64,000 nt of DNA, taken from assembly GCF_017309185.1 (NCBI RefSeq), contig NZ_JAEKJZ010000001.1, positions 744,001-808,000 on the forward strand, written 5' to 3'. Of this stretch, positions 1 to 10,500 are shown piece by piece. This DNA comes from Roseibium aggregatum (GTDB taxonomy: Bacteria; Pseudomonadota; Alphaproteobacteria; Rhizobiales; Stappiaceae). The notes under the pieces were generated by a model. The model searched no databases, was not told where the DNA came from, and saw nothing but the letters and a program-made list of their open reading frames with translations. The translations under genes and the position numbers were made by a program. Every line of letters begins with the position of its first letter. Within the stretch, counting starts at the first letter, position 1.

Positions 1-61
1 TGCAAGGCACATCTGAACGGGGAACTTGATCCTCTCAGTCTTTTCCGGTCTTCCTGTCGGT

Positions 62-1705
62 ATGCGTGCCTTTTCAGAACTTCTTGACCGCCTTTCCCTG
101 GAGCCCAGGCGTCTGGCCAAGGAAGCCTTGCTGACCCGGTATTTCAAAGACACGCCGGACCCGGACCGAGGCTATGCGCTGGCGGCTCTGACCGGCGGTC
201 TCAGCTTCAAGCATGCGAAGCCGGCGCTTCTCAAATCGCTGATCGGAGAACGGTGCGATCCCCAGCTCTTCTCCCTGTCCTACGATTTCGTCGGCGACCT
301 GTCGGAGACCATTGCCCTGATGTGGCCGGGATCCGGGACCTCTCAGGCCAGGTCCCCGAACGAGGAGCCGTCCCTGGCGGATGTGGTCCGGCGGCTCGAA
401 ACAGCCGGCAAGACCGACGTTCCCCGGTTGCTGACCCTCTGGCTGGACTGCCTGGATGAAACGGGCCGCTGGGCCTTGCTCAAGCTTGTGACCGGCGGAC
501 TCCGCGTTGGCGTGTCCGCCAGGCTCGCCAAGACGGCGCTCGCCAGGCTCGGCGATCTGGATGCCGATGAGGTCGAAGGCGTCTGGCACGGCATAAACCC
601 GCCATATGAAAAGCTCTTTGCCTGGGCGGAAGGCAGGGCAGGTCCTCCGGAAACGGACGACCCGGCACCATTCCGGCCGGTCATGCTGGCGCACCCGCTG
701 GATGCGGACAAAGACCGGGAGCGGCTCGAGTCGAAGGACTTCGCCATTGAGTGGAAGTGGGACGGCATACGCATTCAGGCCGCTGCGGGAACCTCGAAAC
801 AGGGCGAAACTGTCCGAAGGCTCTACAGTCGCACAGGCGAAGATATCTCCAGAGCCTTTCCGGATGTTGTCGAGTCGTTGCGGTTCGATGCCTGTATCGA
901 CGGAGAACTGCTGATCGTGAAGGACGGCAGGGTGCGGCCGTTTTCGGATCTCCAGAAGCGCCTGAACCGTAAGACTGCGGGGCCTAAGCTGATCCGGGAC
1001 TATCCGGCGGCGATCCGGGTCTACGATCTTCTGAGGGTGAAGGGCGAGGATCTGCGGGGGACGCCGTTCCGGGAGCGGCGTCTGCGCCTGGAAACATTTA
1101 TCGAGGACCTGAAGGACGAACGGATCCACCTTTCACCCATGGTGGACGCGGGAACCTGGGCGCAGGTCGCCGCTGCGCGGTCGGAGCCCGGACGCTATCT
1201 CGGTCCGGAAAACGCCGCCGCCGTCGAAGGTGTGATGCTCAAGAAATGGGATTCCTCCTATGTCACCGGCCGCCCGAAGGGATTGTGGTACAAGTGGAAG
1301 CAGGAGCCGTATCTGGTCGACGCGGTCCTGATGTATGCGCAGCGCGGCCACGGCAAGCGGTCGTCCTTTTACTCAGACTACACCTTCGGTGTCTGGGCCG
1401 AAGGGGAGGGCGGAGACCGGCTCGTGCCGGTCGGCAAGGCTTATTTCGGTTTCACGGACGACGAACTGCGCCAGATCGACAGGTTCGTGCGCAACAACAC
1501 CGTCAACCGGTTCGGTCCTGTCCGGGAGGTCAGCCACGAGCCGGGAAACGGTCTTGTCCTCGAAGTCGCCTTCGAGGGGCTTAACCGCTCGACCCGGCAT
1601 AAATCCGGGATCGCCATGCGGTTTCCGCGCATATCCCGTTTGAGATGGGACAAGCCGGTGGCGGAGGCCGACCGTCTTGAGACACTGGAAAAGTTGTTGC
1701 CCTGA
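62..1705 (+). CDS. ATP-dependent DNA ligase
   Basis: This 547-residue ATP-dependent DNA ligase seals nicks through a lysyl-AMP intermediate. The nucleotidyl-transferase motif KWDGIR is visible, with the adenylated lysine at about residue 232. An N-terminal DNA-binding region precedes it (about 1-200) and the C-terminus resembles an OB-fold (about 420-547, with WYKWK near the junction). I chose the ATG at 62 because the protein then begins MRAFSELLDRL, the usual start of this family; an upstream TTG at 26 would add 12 residues. Proteobacterial ligases of this kind normally sit in a DNA-damage cluster with a beta-CASP exonuclease and an Lhr-type helicase. A TGA at 14-16 may be the end of such an upstream gene, but the helicase does not follow here. 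Confidence 0.93.
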   Translation: MRAFSELLDRLSLEPRRLAKEALLTRYFKDTPDPDRGYALAALTGGLSFKHAKPALLKSLIGERCDPQLFSLSYDFVGDLSETIALMWPGSGTSQARSPNEEPSLADVVRRLETAGKTDVPRLLTLWLDCLDETGRWALLKLVTGGLRVGVSARLAKTALARLGDLDADEVEGVWHGINPPYEKLFAWAEGRAGPPETDDPAPFRPVMLAHPLDADKDRERLESKDFAIEWKWDGIRIQAAAGTSKQGETVRRLYSRTGEDISRAFPDVVESLRFDACIDGELLIVKDGRVRPFSDLQKRLNRKTAGPKLIRDYPAAIRVYDLLRVKGEDLRGTPFRERRLRLETFIEDLKDERIHLSPMVDAGTWAQVAAARSEPGRYLGPENAAAVEGVMLKKWDSSYVTGRPKGLWYKWKQEPYLVDAVLMYAQRGHGKRSSFYSDYTFGVWAEGEGGDRLVPVGKAYFGFTDDELRQIDRFVRNNTVNRFGPVREVSHEPGNGLVLEVAFEGLNRSTRHKSGIAMRFPRISRLRWDKPVAEADRLETLEKLLP

Positions 1706-1845
1706 AAGCGCCAGGGCGTGAGACAAAAGCTCCGCGCCGGACAAGGCAGATAAAACGCGCGGCCCGTCGTGCTTTGGCCATGGAATCGTGGCAAGCATCC
1801 CGTCAGAATAGACGGGCGGATAACGCCGGCAACCGGAGAGCCTAC

Positions 1846-2406
1846 ATGACACATCGGAAGACACTGACCGCAATCGTTCTTGGTCTCGGCGCCGCCGGCT
1901 TGCTGTTTGCGGCCTCTGCCTCAGCGCAGGACAAGATCGAGCCGGAAGAGGTTGCAAAGGCAACACAGGGAAACCCGGACAGGTATTCGCTGGTGGCGGT
2001 CGAAGACGGTATTCTCAGGGTTGACCGGCAAAACGGCACAGTGTCGGTCTGCAGGAAGCGGAACGCCGACTGGCGCTGCGGCCCGGTCCCCATGGCGGAA
2101 GACGCCTATCTGGCGGAAATCAACGATCTGGCCGCCGAGGTCGACCGTTTGACTGCCCGCCTGGAAGAACTGGAAGAAACCGGCAAGGCGGATGCCAGGC
2201 CGTTGCCGCCCGGTTCCGCGCTGGACCGGCCTGACGTTGAGAAGCCGGCGCCGGGCGCGCCGTCCGCGGACAACGGCTCTCGCCTCGATGAGGAAGCGGA
2301 AGAAGAGCTTGAAAAGGTCCTTTCCTTCACCGAAAGCGCGATGCGTCGGTTTTTCGGGATGGTACGGGATCTGAAAAAGGACTTCGAGGTGGAAGAAAAT
2401 CGCTGA
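1846..2406 (+). CDS. Secreted coiled-coil protein of unknown function
   Basis: A 186-residue protein with a clear Sec signal peptide (MTHRKTLTAIV, hydrophobic stretch, cleavage near ASA-Q). The mature part has a compact segment with two cysteines (VCRKRNADWRC, possibly a disulfide), then a heptad-like coiled coil (LAAEVDRLTARLEELEE), a proline-rich acidic linker and a charged C-terminal helix. I chose the ATG at 1846 because it has GGAGAG upstream and starts directly at the signal peptide. The function is not recognised; a periplasmic or envelope location is inferred from the signal peptide. Confidence 0.8.
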   Translation: MTHRKTLTAIVLGLGAAGLLFAASASAQDKIEPEEVAKATQGNPDRYSLVAVEDGILRVDRQNGTVSVCRKRNADWRCGPVPMAEDAYLAEINDLAAEVDRLTARLEELEETGKADARPLPPGSALDRPDVEKPAPGAPSADNGSRLDEEAEEELEKVLSFTESAMRRFFGMVRDLKKDFEVEENR

Positions 2407-2539
2407 TTGCGGGCGGGGCTAGCTTCTTCCGGCCGGCTGTTGAATTCGCACCAGCCGCGATTGGCGGCACGAACATGTTTCAACAGCCCGCTGGATCCGG
2501 CGTCACGCGTCACCGCCGATGACGTTTTTCGGGAAGCCG

Positions 2540-3409
2540 TCAGTCGATCAGCATCTTGCCGATATCGCGGCGGGCTTCCTGTGGCAGTTCGACCGCGGAT
2601 CGGGCCTCGAGATCCATCGCAAGGGCAACGACGTCGAGCGTGGCCGCCAGCCGGTTTGTCCGGGTTTCGAAAAGGTGATGGCGGAAGGCGAAGCTCTTGG
2701 AAGACACGCCGGTAAACCCTGTGACCACCGCGACCGCATCACCGGTCTTCAGCGGTGTTGCCCAGGTCAGTTTCATCTCGACGACAACCCGCCCCAAGCC
2801 GTTTTCGTTCAGATAGGTCTTGGTCATGGGCGTGCGTTGCCAGACATGGGCGACCCCGTTGGTGCAGCACGATAGCGCGAACTGGTCGTCCGCCTTGCCG
2901 TCGACACCGGTATCGCGCGGCAGGACCGTGCCCCGATGGCAGATTTCCGCACCCTTCGAGAGCAGGCCCGGCAGGGAGACCTTCAGATTGCCCGGTCCGG
3001 TCGGGATACCCTGGGGAGCGGCCTCCTCGCTCATGGGAGCCTGAAAGTCCTTGAACCGTTGACGCAGTGTTTTCGCGGAACTGGCATTCGGCTCGTAGCC
3101 GTCCAGCGCGGTCGCCACAAGCTCTCCGGTGTCGCCGTCCCGCATTTCATGCACGACCGTCAACATGTGGGGGCCGTCGAACGCAACGCTTGAACGCACC
3201 GTGATCAGATCGCCGAGGCGGAGTTCGTTGTGATAGCGGACATGGCGAACGCGCCGGGCCCCGACAACCGTTTCGTTCAGGCCCGACATCAGGCGGAACT
3301 GCCGGTCGGCTTCCTCAAAACGCCCGTAGTAGAATTGAACGTTCAAATGATCGTTTTCGTCGCATTCCCAGCGATTGACGAATGAAGACAAGGTTGCTTG
3401 CGATGTCAT
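2540..3409 (-). CDS. Double-hotdog acyl-CoA thioesterase family protein
   Basis: This 289-residue protein has two 4HBT/hotdog-like halves. The first (about 10-105) contains VNRWECDENDHLNVQFY followed by a helix EEADRQF, which matches the family's D/N-x-x-x-H-x-N-x-x-Y active-site pattern. The second (about 150-285) contains TYLNENGLGRVVVEMKLTW and a lower-conservation hotdog. Such proteins hydrolyse acyl-CoA thioesters, and some relatives act on betainyl-CoA in carnitine breakdown. Nothing nearby supports that substrate, so specificity is open. It is a single gene with its own upstream region and ends about 130 bp from the convergent gene ending at 2406. Confidence 0.75.
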   Translation of the reverse strand: MTSQATLSSFVNRWECDENDHLNVQFYYGRFEEADRQFRLMSGLNETVVGARRVRHVRYHNELRLGDLITVRSSVAFDGPHMLTVVHEMRDGDTGELVATALDGYEPNASSAKTLRQRFKDFQAPMSEEAAPQGIPTGPGNLKVSLPGLLSKGAEICHRGTVLPRDTGVDGKADDQFALSCCTNGVAHVWQRTPMTKTYLNENGLGRVVVEMKLTWATPLKTGDAVAVVTGFTGVSSKSFAFRHHLFETRTNRLAATLDVVALAMDLEARSAVELPQEARRDIGKMLID

Positions 3410-4085
3410 TTCAGGCTTCGTGTGCTCAGTGATTTTTGATCGGAACGATCTTTGTGGGTGAAGTCACTTGATACGTTCTTTCAGTCAATTATCAATAAGA
3501 AATGTACAGATTGGCAAAAAAGAGAATTTAATTGTCTGGTTGTGTCTGAAAACGCAGATTCAACTGCGTAACATGTTGGTTAAACCTGTAGTTGATCTGG
3601 TGGTTGATGAGAAAGGTTGTCATTTTTATTTATAAATTACGACGAAGTCCATCTTTTGCATCCAGTCGTGAAACCAGTTCAAATGTTCATTTGAACCTTC
3701 AGTGCCGCGCCGCGATTATTTGCCGGTCTTTCCCGCGCATGGGCGCCAACTTGTTTCGTCCAAGCACACGGCCGGCGTTATACCAAACATTATTGACGAT
3801 GGAGCCTCCGCCGGAATTTGAAGCCGGTGATGGGCTCCGCGCACGGTGGACACCGTCCCAAAGCGTCCCGCGATAGGCCGCCGGCTGAAACCGGTTCCGG
3901 CGGCCTGTACCCTACGTTGAAGTTCGAGGCGTTCGAAAGCATGGTTTGACTTGAACCGTGTCTATAATGCAAACATACTGAAAAATCCGCGGCGCGAGAC
4001 AAGGTATTCGAGCCATGCGAGCGTGCAGCGCGCTGCCGATCCTGTCCGTTTCGCGGAAACAAGGCGTTGAGGGAGGGAATAAAAC
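3410..4085. other. 676-bp intergenic region with AT-rich block and hairpin
   Basis: This stretch separates two divergent genes. The first 300 bp are markedly AT-rich for this genome (for example around 3480-3560 and 3600-3660) and probably hold promoters. A perfect inverted repeat AGGCCGCCGG (3875-3884) / CCGGCGGCCT (3897-3906) follows, with a 12-nt loop and no T-run. A TATAAT hexamer lies at 3963-3968, about 118 bp before the GTG of the response regulator, without a well-spaced -35. Possible short reading frames here have no recognisable features and were not called. Confidence 0.6.
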
Positions 4086-4769
4086 GTGTCGGCGACTTCG
4101 TTTCGGTTCATCATTGCAGACGATCATCCCTTGTTTCGGGGCGCTCTGCGCCAGACGCTTGAAACGCAGTATCCTGAAGCCGCGATCGAGGAAGCCGGCT
4201 CTTTGGAAGACGTCACCGCGAAACTGGAGCAGGACGGCGAGGTCGACCTGATCCTCCTGGATCTGACGATGCCCGGAATGCGCGGGTTTTCGGGGCTGAT
4301 GTATCTGCGGGCGCAGTTTTCAGGCGTGCCGGTGGTGGTCGTCTCCGCGAACGAAGATCCTCAGGCCATTCGCCGCGCGGTCGAATTCGGCGCGTCCGGT
4401 TTCATCCCGAAGTCGCACGGCATTGACGTTATCCGGCAGGCCATTTCAGAAGTCATGACCGGAAACATGTGGACCCCGCCGGATGTCGACATTTCCGCGG
4501 ACGACGGCATTGGCGACCTCGTTCAGAGGCTCGCGACGCTGACGCCACAGCAGGTGCGCGTCTTGATGATGCTGTCCGAAGGCCTGTTGAACAAGCAGAT
4601 CGCCTATGAGCTGTCGGTGTCGGAAGCGACCGTGAAAGCGCATGTTTCCGCCATTCTGCAGAAGCTTGGCGTCGAAAGCCGAACCCAGGCTGTCATCGCG
4701 GCATCCAAAATCGAGGCCGGCCAGTGGCAGCTTGGAACGAATGCCGAGGAAGCCGCCGAAGCCCAGTAG
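4086..4769 (+). CDS. NarL/FixJ-family response regulator
   Basis: A 227-residue two-component response regulator. The N-terminal receiver (about 5-125) shows the acidic pair in IIADDHPLF, the phospho-acceptor aspartate in LILLDLTMPG, and the conserved lysine in FIPKSHG. A LuxR-type helix-turn-helix follows at about 150-215 (LTPQQVRVLMMLSEGLLNKQIAYELSVSEATVKAHV). The start is GTG, preceded by GGGAGGG. No histidine kinase is adjacent; the next gene is a cyclic-di-GMP enzyme, so a link to lifestyle control is possible but not shown. Confidence 0.9.
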   Translation: MSATSFRFIIADDHPLFRGALRQTLETQYPEAAIEEAGSLEDVTAKLEQDGEVDLILLDLTMPGMRGFSGLMYLRAQFSGVPVVVVSANEDPQAIRRAVEFGASGFIPKSHGIDVIRQAISEVMTGNMWTPPDVDISADDGIGDLVQRLATLTPQQVRVLMMLSEGLLNKQIAYELSVSEATVKAHVSAILQKLGVESRTQAVIAASKIEAGQWQLGTNAEEAAEAQ

Positions 4770-5037
4770 GATTTCGGAACGCAAACCTCCGGCGGCAGGA
4801 CCGGCTTTGCGAACAGTTTTCGAATTCGGATGGACCGGGTGACTGTGAGCGCGGGCAACACGCCCGTGAGGTATGGTTTTGTTAACCTAGAACCGAACTG
4901 ATCCTGATTTTTACCGATAAAACCTGGCCCAAACGCGAATGAACGAGTCTTTTTTACCGGAACTTCAGGGATTACGCTTAGTCCGGTAACAGGCGTGGCT
5001 GCACCGCGCATGACTCAAGGAAATTCGCGGAGACGAG

Positions 5038-7530
5038 ATGCGCCTGAGCGCCGAGTGGAAATTGATTTTCCAGACAATCTGTCTGGCATTCCTGTCTCCG
5101 GGACGTTGCGTCAACCCGGCGGTCTTGAAGTCGGGTCTGGGCCGGAAGGCGGCGAAAGATACCGAAGCGCACCGGGCCTTTCTTCTGGCCTTCGGCTGTC
5201 CGGCCGTAGAGGAGTTGCTGGCGCGCAAGGTCCGCGCCGCCCAGATATCCAGCATTGCCCGGCTTACGCCTTTCACCATCCTGGCGAACCTGGTCAACGC
5301 GGCGGTTGTCACGCCGGTCTTTTCGAGTTTTCTTCCCGTTTCCTATCTCGCGGTCTGGCTGGCGATCGTTGTCGCCTTGATGGTTCATACGTCGGTCAAG
5401 TGGATCAGGGCGAACCGCAATCCGATCGAAACGGCCTCTCGCAGGGGGCTGCGCAAGGTCGTCCTCCATGCAACCATTCTCAGCAGCCTGTGGGCCTGTG
5501 TCCCGATCGTCGCCTTCGCGATCGGCGATCCGAATGGCATCCTGGTTGCGTCTTGTGTGACGACGGGAATGATTTGTGGCGGCGGTTTCGCCCTTGCCAC
5601 CGTTCCCCAGGCGGCGTTCCGCTGGGTTGCGATCCTGTTCGTCGCCTCCGTGGTTTCATTGACCCTGGGAGGCGATGCGCACACATGGCCTCTTCTGCTT
5701 CTCCTGACCAGCTATGTCGTCGTCATCGTCGGCAGCAGCACTGCGGCCGGCTGGCTTTTCGCCTCCCATTTCCTCGCGGAAGCCGAACTGGAACAGCGTG
5801 GAGAACTCATTGCGCTGCTCCTGAACGAGTTTGAGGAAAAGGCCAGTGACTGGATCTGGGAAACCGACAGCTTTGGCAATTTCCGCAATGTTTCCGACAG
5901 GTTTCTGCACGCGAGCGGCCGCACGCGCCGCGAATTGCAGGCCTTGCGGATGGTCGACCTCGCCCACACGCTGGAAAGCGACGATGCCCGGGGAGCCATT
6001 CCCCGGCTGGAAAAGGCGGTCGGTCTGAGAAAGTCCTTCCGCGAGATCGTCATCGGGGTCGACGTTCGCGGCGAAGCACGCTGGTGGTCGCTTGCGGCCC
6101 GCCCCTTTTATGACGATCACGGGTCCTTTGGCGGGTATCGAGGTGTTGCGTCGGATATCACGGAAGCTAGAAGAGCCAACGCGCTGGTTTCGCACCTGGC
6201 CGAACATGACAGTCTCACCGGTATCGGCAACCGGAGCTGGTTCCTTAGTCAGGCAGAGCGGCTGCTGGCGGAACAGAAGACGCTTGAAACCAAGTCACTC
6301 ACCCTGTTCCTGGTCGATCTGGATAATTTCAAGGTCGTCAACGACACCTGCGGACACCCGGCAGGCGACGATCTGCTCAAACAGGTCGCCGGCCGGTTCA
6401 CGACCATCAGCGAAGGCAGGGCGCTCCTCGCCCGTTTCGGCGGTGACGAATTCGCAGCCCTGGGACTGTTCGACAGCGATGCGGCGGCCGAGGCATATGC
6501 CGAGGAACTGGTCAGCATCACGCGCAGGCCCTTCAGGGTCGGCAACCGGGACTTCGCGATCGGAGCGACGGTTGGCTTTATCCGGTTGTGCACGTCCGGC
6601 GATACGGTCGACGATCTGATGCGCAAGGCCGATATCGCGCTCTACAAGGCCAAGGAGAGCGGCCGCGGCAGAGCCCTTGCCTTCGAAACCGACATGGAAC
6701 GGGAAGTCCGGGAGCGGCGCGAGCTGGAATCCGATCTGCGGGAAGCCTACGAAAACGGCAAATTCAGCGTCGAGTTTCAGCCCATTGTCGATGCCCGGTC
6801 GGGCAAGGTCGTTTCGAGCGAGGTCCTGGTCCGCTGGGTGCATCCCGAGCGTGGCGAAGTGCCGCCCGATACCTTTATCCCGGTTGCCGAACAGGCGGGC
6901 CTCATTCTGCCGCTCGGCAAGTGGGTTCTGCAGCGCGCCTGTGCGGCGGCGGCGCAATGTCCGGAACTGGAAAGCGTGGCGGTCAACCTCTCGCCCGTGC
7001 AATTCCTGGATCCCAACCTGGTGCCGCAATTGCAATCCGTTCTCGAAGAGACCGGTTTCCCGCCCGAACGTCTCGTTCTGGAGATCACGGAAGGCGTCGT
7101 TCTGCGCGATTTCGGCTCCGCGTCGGAAAAACTTCAGAAGATGCGCGATCTCGGCATTTGCATCGCCCTGGACGATTTCGGCACCGGCTACTCGTCCCTG
7201 TCCTATCTGAGGCACTACAAGTTCGACAAGATCAAGATCGACAAGTCCTTCGTCGATGAAATCGGCGAGCGCAGCGACGGACTGGCGATCATTTCCGCCG
7301 TCATCTCGCTGGCGCACAACCTCGGACTCGAAGTCACCGCGGAAGGTGTGGAACGCAAGTTCCAGGCCGATGCGCTGCGCACGCTCGGCTGCGACACCAT
7401 GCAGGGTTATTTCTTCGGAAAGCCCAACCCCAATCCTGCCGAGATCATGCATGTCCGCACGGAAGGCTGGCACGACGCGAAGGCGGATGAAGCACCCCGG
7501 AATGCGTCTGCGCTGAAAAACGTGTCCTGA
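5038..7530 (+). CDS. Membrane GGDEF/EAL cyclic-di-GMP enzyme with PAS domain
   Basis: An 830-residue protein. The N-terminal part (about 75-255) has several hydrophobic segments and looks like an integral membrane sensor of uncharacterised type. A PAS-like domain (about 265-380, WIWETDSFGNF...GYRGVASDITEA) precedes a GGDEF domain (about 390-550) with an intact RFGGDEFA site at about 468-472. The EAL domain (about 565-815) carries EVLVRW at about 595-600 in place of EALVRW, but keeps NLSPVQF, EITEG, LDDFGTGYSSL, KIDKSFV and TAEGVE. Synthesis and hydrolysis of cyclic-di-GMP are therefore both plausible. The ATG at 5038 has GGAGACGAG before it. The gene ends 57 bp from a convergent kinase gene. 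Confidence 0.92.
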   Translation: MRLSAEWKLIFQTICLAFLSPGRCVNPAVLKSGLGRKAAKDTEAHRAFLLAFGCPAVEELLARKVRAAQISSIARLTPFTILANLVNAAVVTPVFSSFLPVSYLAVWLAIVVALMVHTSVKWIRANRNPIETASRRGLRKVVLHATILSSLWACVPIVAFAIGDPNGILVASCVTTGMICGGGFALATVPQAAFRWVAILFVASVVSLTLGGDAHTWPLLLLLTSYVVVIVGSSTAAGWLFASHFLAEAELEQRGELIALLLNEFEEKASDWIWETDSFGNFRNVSDRFLHASGRTRRELQALRMVDLAHTLESDDARGAIPRLEKAVGLRKSFREIVIGVDVRGEARWWSLAARPFYDDHGSFGGYRGVASDITEARRANALVSHLAEHDSLTGIGNRSWFLSQAERLLAEQKTLETKSLTLFLVDLDNFKVVNDTCGHPAGDDLLKQVAGRFTTISEGRALLARFGGDEFAALGLFDSDAAAEAYAEELVSITRRPFRVGNRDFAIGATVGFIRLCTSGDTVDDLMRKADIALYKAKESGRGRALAFETDMEREVRERRELESDLREAYENGKFSVEFQPIVDARSGKVVSSEVLVRWVHPERGEVPPDTFIPVAEQAGLILPLGKWVLQRACAAAAQCPELESVAVNLSPVQFLDPNLVPQLQSVLEETGFPPERLVLEITEGVVLRDFGSASEKLQKMRDLGICIALDDFGTGYSSLSYLRHYKFDKIKIDKSFVDEIGERSDGLAIISAVISLAHNLGLEVTAEGVERKFQADALRTLGCDTMQGYFFGKPNPNPAEIMHVRTEGWHDAKADEAPRNASALKNVS

Positions 7531-7587
7531 TACCCAAATGCGGCCAGACAGGTTGCGGCCGGTGTGAAAACAGCGGCGGCGCGGGTG

Positions 7588-10500
7588 TCACTCCGCCGCC
7601 TGACCAGCCTGGCAGCGGGCCAGTTGGGCGCGCAGGGCCGCCGGCTTGAGTGGCTTGTTCAGGAACACGATGTCCTTGTCGCTTGCCTCCGCGCGCACCG
7701 CCCGGCTCCTGTCCGCGGTGATCAGGATAGCCGGGATATGGGCGCCGAATTTCCATCTGAGCTTCAGGATCGAATCGATTCCGGTGCCGTTGTTCAGGTG
7801 GTAGTCGGCAAGAATAACGTCCGGCGAGAGCCCGGCCGTGTTCAGGGAGGCGGCCGCCTCGACTTCGTCGGAAGCCGTGACGACAGTGCAGTTCCAGTTG
7901 GACAGCAAATGCCGCATGCCGCTCAGGATGTCCGGCTCGTTGTCGATCGCTACCACGCACAGCCCGTCAAGCTGACCGGCGATGGCAGGGGCCTGCTGAA
8001 CGGGAAGCAGGTCCGGCATGGCGGCGGAGCGGGGCAGTTCCACGGAAAAGCAGGAGCCCTTGCCGCGCTCGGACTTCAGTTCGACCGGATGGTTCAGCAC
8101 ATGGCTGATCCGTTCCACGATGGACAGGCCGAGACCGAGACCCTTGGCGACGCGCATGCCGTCGTCCAGCCGGTGGAATTCCTGGAAGATCGCCTTCTGC
8201 TTGCTCTTGGGAATGCCCATGCCCGTATCGTGGATTTCCACAAGCACCCGGTTCCCGCTTCGTCGGCAACCGACCAGCACGCGGCCCTTCTGGGTGTATT
8301 TCAACGCGTTTGAAATCAGGTTCTGCAGAAGCCGCCGCAGCAGCCGGCGGTCGGTGCGCACGGAGAGCGAGGTCGGCACAATCCTGAGATCCAGTCCCTT
8401 TTCTTCGGCGATCGGCTGAAAATCCAGGGTGAGCCCCCGCAGCAGCTCGTCAAGGCGGAACACCGTGGGCTCCGGCTTCAGGGCGCCGGTGTCGAGCCGG
8501 GAAATGTCGAGAACGGCGCCCAGAATGTCTTCCACCGATTCCAGCGCGGATTCGACATTCCGCACAAGGCCGCCGTCTTCGCCTTCCTTCAATTTGTCCA
8601 CCAGAACGGAGGCATAGAGACGGGCGGCATTCAAGGGCTGCAGGATATCGTGGCCCGCCGCGGCCAGAAACCTTGTCTTGCCGATATTGGCCTCTTCGGC
8701 GGCCCGGGTCGCTTCGACGAGCCGCTGGTTGACGTGGGTGAGCTCTTCCGTGCGTTCCCGGACCCGCCGTTCGAGCGTTTCATTGGCCCTGGCAAGAGCT
8801 TCCTCGGCCATCACGCGCTCCGTGATGTCCGTATAGGTGGTAACGATGCCGCCGTCGGGCATGGGACTGACGCGCACTTCGAAGACCGTACCGCTCGATT
8901 CCAGCTTTTCCTGGAAGGTTTCCTGGGCGATCACGAGTTTCTCGATCCGGTCCTCCACGATCGCTTCGACCGGTCCGGGGCCGTATTCGCCGCGCTTTGC
9001 GTTGAAGCGCACGATCGTGTCGAGCGTCGTGCCGACCTGTCCGTATTCGGCCGGCAGTCCAAGCAGATCCCGGAACTGACGGTTCCAGCAGATTAGCCGT
9101 AGGTCCCGGTCGAAGACGCCGATCCCCTGACGTACCTGGTTCAGGGCGGTCTGCAGAAGATCCCGGTTGTACTGAATCGCGGTCGACGCGTCGTCGAGCA
9201 GTTTCACCGCGCCCTTGGTCGACGGATCGTGCCGTTTCAGCATCAGGGTCAGCACCAGCCGCGAGGACGCCGCGCCGATGGCGCTCGCCAGAAGCTGTTC
9301 GGAAAACCGCAACAGATTGGCGTCGGCGAGCATCTTGGGGTCGAGCTGAATCCCCCGTTCCCGGGCGAACCCCTGAAAGGACCGTTCGGTCCTCTCTTCG
9401 CCGAGATAGCGGGCGACGGTGGTCTGCAGATCCCCGGCGGTGACCGATGTCCGCCAGTAGCGGAGGCTGGGAGTGGGCGCAAGCTCGGCCGGTACGAAGA
9501 CATTGGCCTGAAGGGTTTCCGCAGGCAGGGGTTTGCGGAGGAAGGAGCCCCCTACGAAAAACAGGATGTTGACAAAGAGGCTCCAGAGCGTGCCGTGAAT
9601 GAACGGGTCGAGGTCCAGCCCGAGAAGGGCCTGGGGTTTCAGAACGCCGAGGCCGAACGGACCGGTTTCGAGAAACCCGTCGGAGATGAGGCCGGAGCGG
9701 GCGAACGTCGGCAGGAGCAGCGTATAGGCCCAAAGCAGGAAGCCGCCGCTGAGACCGGCGATCGCACCCAGCGAGGTTGCCCGGCGCCAGACCAGCGCGC
9801 CGATGAAGGCCGGAGCGAACTGCGCGATGGCGGCAAAGGACAACAGTCCGATGGAGACCAGCGCGGCCGTGTCGCCGGCCGCCTTGTAGTAGGCATAGGC
9901 AAGCAGCAGGATCGCGAAAATCGCCAGCCTGCGGATCGTGAGCAGCTGTCGGCTCATGTCGCGGCCGCCCGCGTTGACGATCTCCGCCTCGCTGTGACGG
10001 CGCAGGAGAAGCGGGACCACGATGTCGTTGGAGATCATGATCGCGAGTGCGACGGTTGCCACGATCACCATGGCGGTCGCCGCCGAGAGGCCGCCGATAA
10101 AGGCGAACAGGGCCAGGGCGTGTTGACCGGCATCGATCGGCAACGCCAGCAGGAAGGTGTCCGGATTGATATCCTGCCCGAAACGCAAGAGGCCGGCGGC
10201 GGCGATAGGGATCACGAACAGGTTGATCAGGATCAGGTAGACGGGAAACATCCAGATGGAGCGGCGCAGCTCCGCGTCCGAGTTGTTTTCCGTGACGGTG
10301 ACGTGGAACTGGCGTGGCAGCAAAATCACCGCGAAAGCCGAAAGCACGGACATGACCAGCCAGTTGCTGGTGTTCAGCGGCTTCTCGAAAACCTCGGCGA
10401 CTTCCGGCGCCTCCGAGATGGCCCGTACCAGGTCGAAGGGCCCGTCGAAGAGGAAATAGGTGACCCAGATGCCGACGGCCAGAAACGCGATCAGCTTGAC

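Noticed and set aside
3774-3800. TTATACCAAACATTATTGAC as a third copy end of the ATACCAAGGGAAA repeat
   Set aside because: Only ATACCAA matches well and no opposing end or internal blocks are found, so it is treated as chance.
3592-3876. 94-codon frame in the AT-rich intergenic region
   Set aside because: Its composition follows the AT-rich DNA, it has no ribosome-binding site and it shows no recognisable domain or signal.
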